From a bacterium (GTDB lineage: Bacteria > Blakebacterota > Blakebacteria > Blakebacterales > Blakebacteraceae), in NCBI GenBank assembly GCA_025774205.1, contig JALGWK010000049.1:1-8657 (forward strand): 8,657 bases of DNA, in the 5' to 3' direction. Shown piece by piece: positions 5,222-8,657 of the stretch; the stretch's first letter is position 1, and the number at the start of each line of letters is the position of its first letter. The position numbers and the translations under genes were made by a program. The notes below the pieces were generated by a model, which was not told where the DNA came from, searched no databases, and saw only the letters and a program-made list of their open reading frames with translations.

Positions 5222-7252
5222 TCACAGCATGTCGACCGGATCCACGTCGACCGTGAGATGGACCGGACCGCCTCCCGAGACCACGATCCCGGAACTCTCC
5301 ACGCACCGGCGCAGGGTAAGGGCTGATGGCCCCCTGAGGAAGAGATGGACCCGGTACCACCGGTTCAGTCGGTAGAGGGGAGCCGGTGCGGGACCGAGCA
5401 CCATAACACTGTCGGGGACGACTTTAGTCAGCAGCCGCAGGACCTCCCGGCCCCTCTTCTGGACCGTCACCTCTTCCCGACCCCGGATCACGATCCTGAT
5501 CATGCGACCGCAGGGCGGGTATCCGAGGCTCTCGCGGGAGGCGAGTTCAGCGGTCATGAAGGCCCGGTAATCACCACTGACGGCATGGTCTATTCCGGGA
5601 TTACCGGAAGCGTATGACTGCACGATAACCTTGCCGGGTTCCTCACCCCGGCCGGCGCGACCCGCCACCTGCGTGATCAGCTGGAAGGTTCGTTCGTTGG
5701 CCCGGAAATCGGGGAAGTGGAGTTCCGCGTCGGCCGATATCACACCCACCAGGGTCACCCCGGGGAAGTGGAATCCCTTGGCGACCATCTGGGTGCCGAG
5801 GAGAATGTCCCCTTCCCCGGAGGCGAACCGGCGATAGAGGGCGCCGTGACTGCCGCGCTGGCGGGTAGTATCGGAATCCATCCTCAGGACACAGGCCTCC
5901 GGGTACCGTTTCTGGAGGGCCGTCTCAACCCTCTGGGTGCCCAGACCGCGGTGACTGAGGTCGGCGCTGCCGCAGGCCGGACAGTGTGTCGGAGGCTGCT
6001 TCCTGACACCGCAGTAATGGCAGACCAGCTCCCCCTCCCGGCTGTGGTAGGTCATCGCCACGCTGCAATTGCGGCACTCGTCAGCCTCACCGCAGTCACG
6101 GCAGGTGATCGCCGGGCTGAATCCGCGGCGGTTGAGGAAGATGATCGACTGCTCTCCCCTCGAGAGGCACTCATCGAGTTCCTGCTCCAGCCGCTCTCCG
6201 AGGATGACCGTCCCCTCGCGTCGCCGTTCCTTCTGCTCGGCCGCCAGATCCACGAGTTCAATGGTCGGCATGGGGCGTGAGCTGATCCGCTCGGGCATCT
6301 CAAGGAGCAGGTATTTCCCTTCCAGGGCGTTCCGATACGATTCCGCGCTTGGTGTGGCCGATCCGAGGACACAGAGGGCGTCGGCTTCACGGGCACGCAT
6401 GACTGCCACATCCCGGGCATGATAGCGGGGATCGGGTTCCGTCTGTTTGTAGGAGGTCTCGTGTTCTTCATCCACCACGATGACTCCCAGGTCCCGCACG
6501 GGCGCCAGGACCGCCGAGCGGGGCCCGATCACCACCCGCGCCTCCCCGTCAAGCACCCGGCGCCACTGTACGTACCGGTCCCTCGACTTCAGCCGGCTGT
6601 GGAAGAGAGCTACCCTCTCCCCGAACCGCGACCTGAAAAGGGCCACGATCTGCGGGGTGATCGATATCTCCGGCACCAGTATGATCGCGCTTCGCCCCTC
6701 TTCGAGGGCACTCGCAACCAGTCGCTCATAGACCGCAGTTTTGCCGCTCGCGGTGACACCGTGGAGCACCGCGGTGAGGTATTGCCGTCCTTCCAGACCG
6801 GCCAGCAGAGGCACCAGGATCTCCTCCTGGCGCCCGGTAAGCGAGAATTCGGGATGTTCCTCGAGGCTGACCAGCTCCTCCGGCGTCGGGACACTCTCAA
6901 CATCGAGATCCCGTTTGCGCCGACGGCTTCCCTTCTCCGGCACGGCGGCGGCCAGCACCTCTCCCAGACCGCACTGGTAGTACTCCGCCATCCAGTTCGA
7001 CACCGCCAGGAGATCGGGCGGAAAAAGCGAACCCTTCTCTACTGTCCCGAGCACCTCGCGCAGCCGCTCCGGCGCGCCTTCGACCGGTTCGTCGGTCACC
7101 TCGACCACGAAACCGGTGAGCTCTCTGCCCCGGAACGGGACCAGGAGTGCTGAGCCGACCGTGATCTCATCCCGCAGGTCTATGGGTACGGCGTAGGTAA
7201 AGGTCTGCTTCAGGGGGAGAGGGAGAGCGACCTGGACGAAGGCTCCGGTCAC
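5222..7252 (-). CDS. priA: PriA, primosomal replication-restart helicase
   Basis: PriA is a superfamily-2 3'-to-5' DNA helicase that recognises stalled or collapsed replication forks and starts DnaB reloading. The 676-residue protein is somewhat shorter than E. coli PriA (732) but has all parts. These are the N-terminal 3'-end-binding domain with ALPLPLKQTFTYAVP (9-23), Walker A GVTASGKT (165-172), Walker B DEEH (261-264), and GSAT motif III (297-300). Two zinc sites are built from eight cysteines (384, 387, 393, 396, 411, 414, 424, 427). Motifs LLGTQMVAKGF (484-494) and QVAGRAGRG (528-536) and the C-terminal domain follow. The start is GTG at 7252, supported by family homology from residue 5 onward. 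It overlaps the upstream rodZ-like stop by 4 nt (GTGA), so translation is probably coupled; its own ribosome-binding site is poor. No terminator is visible after it. Confidence 0.97.
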   Translation of the reverse strand: MTGAFVQVALPLPLKQTFTYAVPIDLRDEITVGSALLVPFRGRELTGFVVEVTDEPVEGAPERLREVLGTVEKGSLFPPDLLAVSNWMAEYYQCGLGEVLAAAVPEKGSRRRKRDLDVESVPTPEELVSLEEHPEFSLTGRQEEILVPLLAGLEGRQYLTAVLHGVTASGKTAVYERLVASALEEGRSAIILVPEISITPQIVALFRSRFGERVALFHSRLKSRDRYVQWRRVLDGEARVVIGPRSAVLAPVRDLGVIVVDEEHETSYKQTEPDPRYHARDVAVMRAREADALCVLGSATPSAESYRNALEGKYLLLEMPERISSRPMPTIELVDLAAEQKERRREGTVILGERLEQELDECLSRGEQSIIFLNRRGFSPAITCRDCGEADECRNCSVAMTYHSREGELVCHYCGVRKQPPTHCPACGSADLSHRGLGTQRVETALQKRYPEACVLRMDSDTTRQRGSHGALYRRFASGEGDILLGTQMVAKGFHFPGVTLVGVISADAELHFPDFRANERTFQLITQVAGRAGRGEEPGKVIVQSYASGNPGIDHAVSGDYRAFMTAELASRESLGYPPCGRMIRIVIRGREEVTVQKRGREVLRLLTKVVPDSVMVLGPAPAPLYRLNRWYRVHLFLRGPSALTLRRCVESSGIVVSGGGPVHLTVDVDPVDML

Positions 7253-8173
7253 GATCCCGGAGGGATATTGAGGAAATCGGGGATCGTTTCAGGCGGGTAG
7301 GTGAGCCGGCGCTGTCGCATCCCGTCAACGGTCAGGAAAAAAGAGAGGATCATGCCCTCCGGACCGAGGTCGGTGAGTTCCTCGCCGTTGAACCGGAGTC
7401 TCATGCCGTGGTTCTTCCCGATCTTGACCTCCAGAGTGTCCCGGAACGCGACCGTGATCTCCCGACCCTCGGTAACCACCCTTGTCACAACCGTATCACC
7501 ATCGGCAATGGCCTGCATCCAGGTGTCTTCGAGGGCTTCGGCCGTGAACTCCTGGGGGGTGCCCGCGACTGTTTGTGGATCGGGATCGACCGGGTTGCGC
7601 GACTCGGCCGTTCGCGCGGCTTCATCACCACTCCGGTCCGTGTCGTCGACGACCGCCGGTACCTCCTCATCCCCCTCGCTCACGGACGGACCGCGCCCGT
7701 TCCAGATCGAACCGAACACCGCCAGGAGAACCACTGCGGAAATGATGATCACCGCCGGTACGGCAAAGGAGCGTGATCTCCGCGGCTGGAAGGACGTTAT
7801 CCGCTGTTTCTCCACCCTCGGCGTCACGACGCGGGGCGGCTCACGGTCTCTGCTCTCCCGTTCCCTCCCCGACGGCAGCTTCCGGCCCTCCCGCTCCCTG
7901 ATGGTGTCCTTGAGGATGTCGAGGCTCTCCGATTCCTCACGCAGGAACACCTCGAACCGGCTCAGAACCTCGGCCGGATCGAGACCGAGGAAGCCGGCGT
8001 ATGTCTTCAGGAAGGCCCGCATGTACGGTTCCGGAAGGAGGGCGATGTTCCCTGTTTCAAGGGCGCGCAGGTACTGACTGTCGATATTGGTGGCCTCCGA
8101 GGCCTCCTCGATCGACATACCCTTCCCCTGTCGGGTGCCGCGGATCCACGATCCGTAATGATCCCTCGAACTG

Positions 8174-8181
<8 letters not shown>
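7249..8181 (-). CDS. rodZ: RodZ-like membrane protein (HTH, one TM helix, DUF4115-like C-terminus)
   Basis: RodZ links the MreB cytoskeleton to the wall-building machinery and supports rod shape. The 310-residue product has the family layout. A cytoplasmic helix-turn-helix domain lies at about 7-75 (LETGNIALLPEPYMRAFLKTYA resembles the MreB-binding HTH_25 fold; GMSIEEASEATNI leads into it). A charged linker rich in Arg and Glu follows (95-138). Then come one membrane helix (139-160, SFAVPAVIIISAVVLLAVFGSI), an acidic low-complexity periplasmic linker (161-210), and a compact beta-rich C-terminal domain of the DUF4115 type (about 216-290). I chose ATG 8181: it has GAGAGG four bases upstream and precedes the HTH directly, whereas longer in-frame starts would run through the maf gene. 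It overlaps the maf stop by 8 nt and priA by 4 nt. The role is inferred from architecture; a membrane-anchored HTH regulator is the main alternative. Confidence 0.85.

Positions 8182-8657
<476 letters not shown>

Overview
This is a compact block of bacterial housekeeping genes, all read on the minus strand. In transcription order (right to left in window coordinates) they are: maf (5' end beyond the window), a rodZ-like gene, priA, rho, rpmE (bL31), prfA (RF1), prmC and murA. By eye the DNA is GC-rich, around 60%, with typical high-GC codon use and long antisense shadow frames. Every protein looks full-length with intact key residues, except Maf, which is cut by the window edge. I see no mobile element, CRISPR array, tRNA, rRNA or sign of recent transfer.

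Organism: the order rho-rpmE-prfA-prmC-murA is an old arrangement. As I recall it, Firmicutes carry tdk between rpmE and prfA, and Geobacter-like deltaproteobacteria carry a DUF1385 gene there. A RodZ-like membrane protein and a YhdE-type Maf suggest a walled, probably rod-shaped bacterium. A deltaproteobacterial or FCB/candidate-phylum lineage would fit, but the sequence alone does not settle it.

Layout. Positions 8657-5222 hold maf, rodZ-like and priA, with an 8-nt overlap (maf/rodZ) and a 4-nt overlap (rodZ/priA), so they form one operon. Positions 5221-4909 are the only long non-coding stretch. It holds a promoter with a perfect TTGACA -35 box, a hairpin at the predicted RNA 5' end and a leader of about 200 nt before rho, which contains a possible 46-codon upstream frame overlapping the rho start. 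Positions 4908-3305 hold rho and rpmE, separated by 119 nt containing a perfect 11-bp hairpin. Positions 3304-3223 hold a textbook intrinsic terminator whose T-tract ends 16 nt before the prfA start. Positions 3222-1 hold prfA, prmC and murA, tightly packed (4-nt gap, then a 1-nt overlap).

How the genes fit together: prmC methylates the GGQ glutamine of the release factor encoded just upstream. bL31, RF1 and PrmC serve translation, and Rho couples transcription termination to translation. MurA starts peptidoglycan precursor synthesis, RodZ anchors MreB for lateral wall growth, Maf is a house-cleaning nucleotide pyrophosphatase, and PriA restarts stalled replication forks. The notable feature is not a new gene system but the RNA-level layout: a structured rho leader, and a strong terminator in the middle of the operon with no visible room for a separate prfA promoter. 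This suggests attenuation between rho-rpmE and prfA-prmC-murA.
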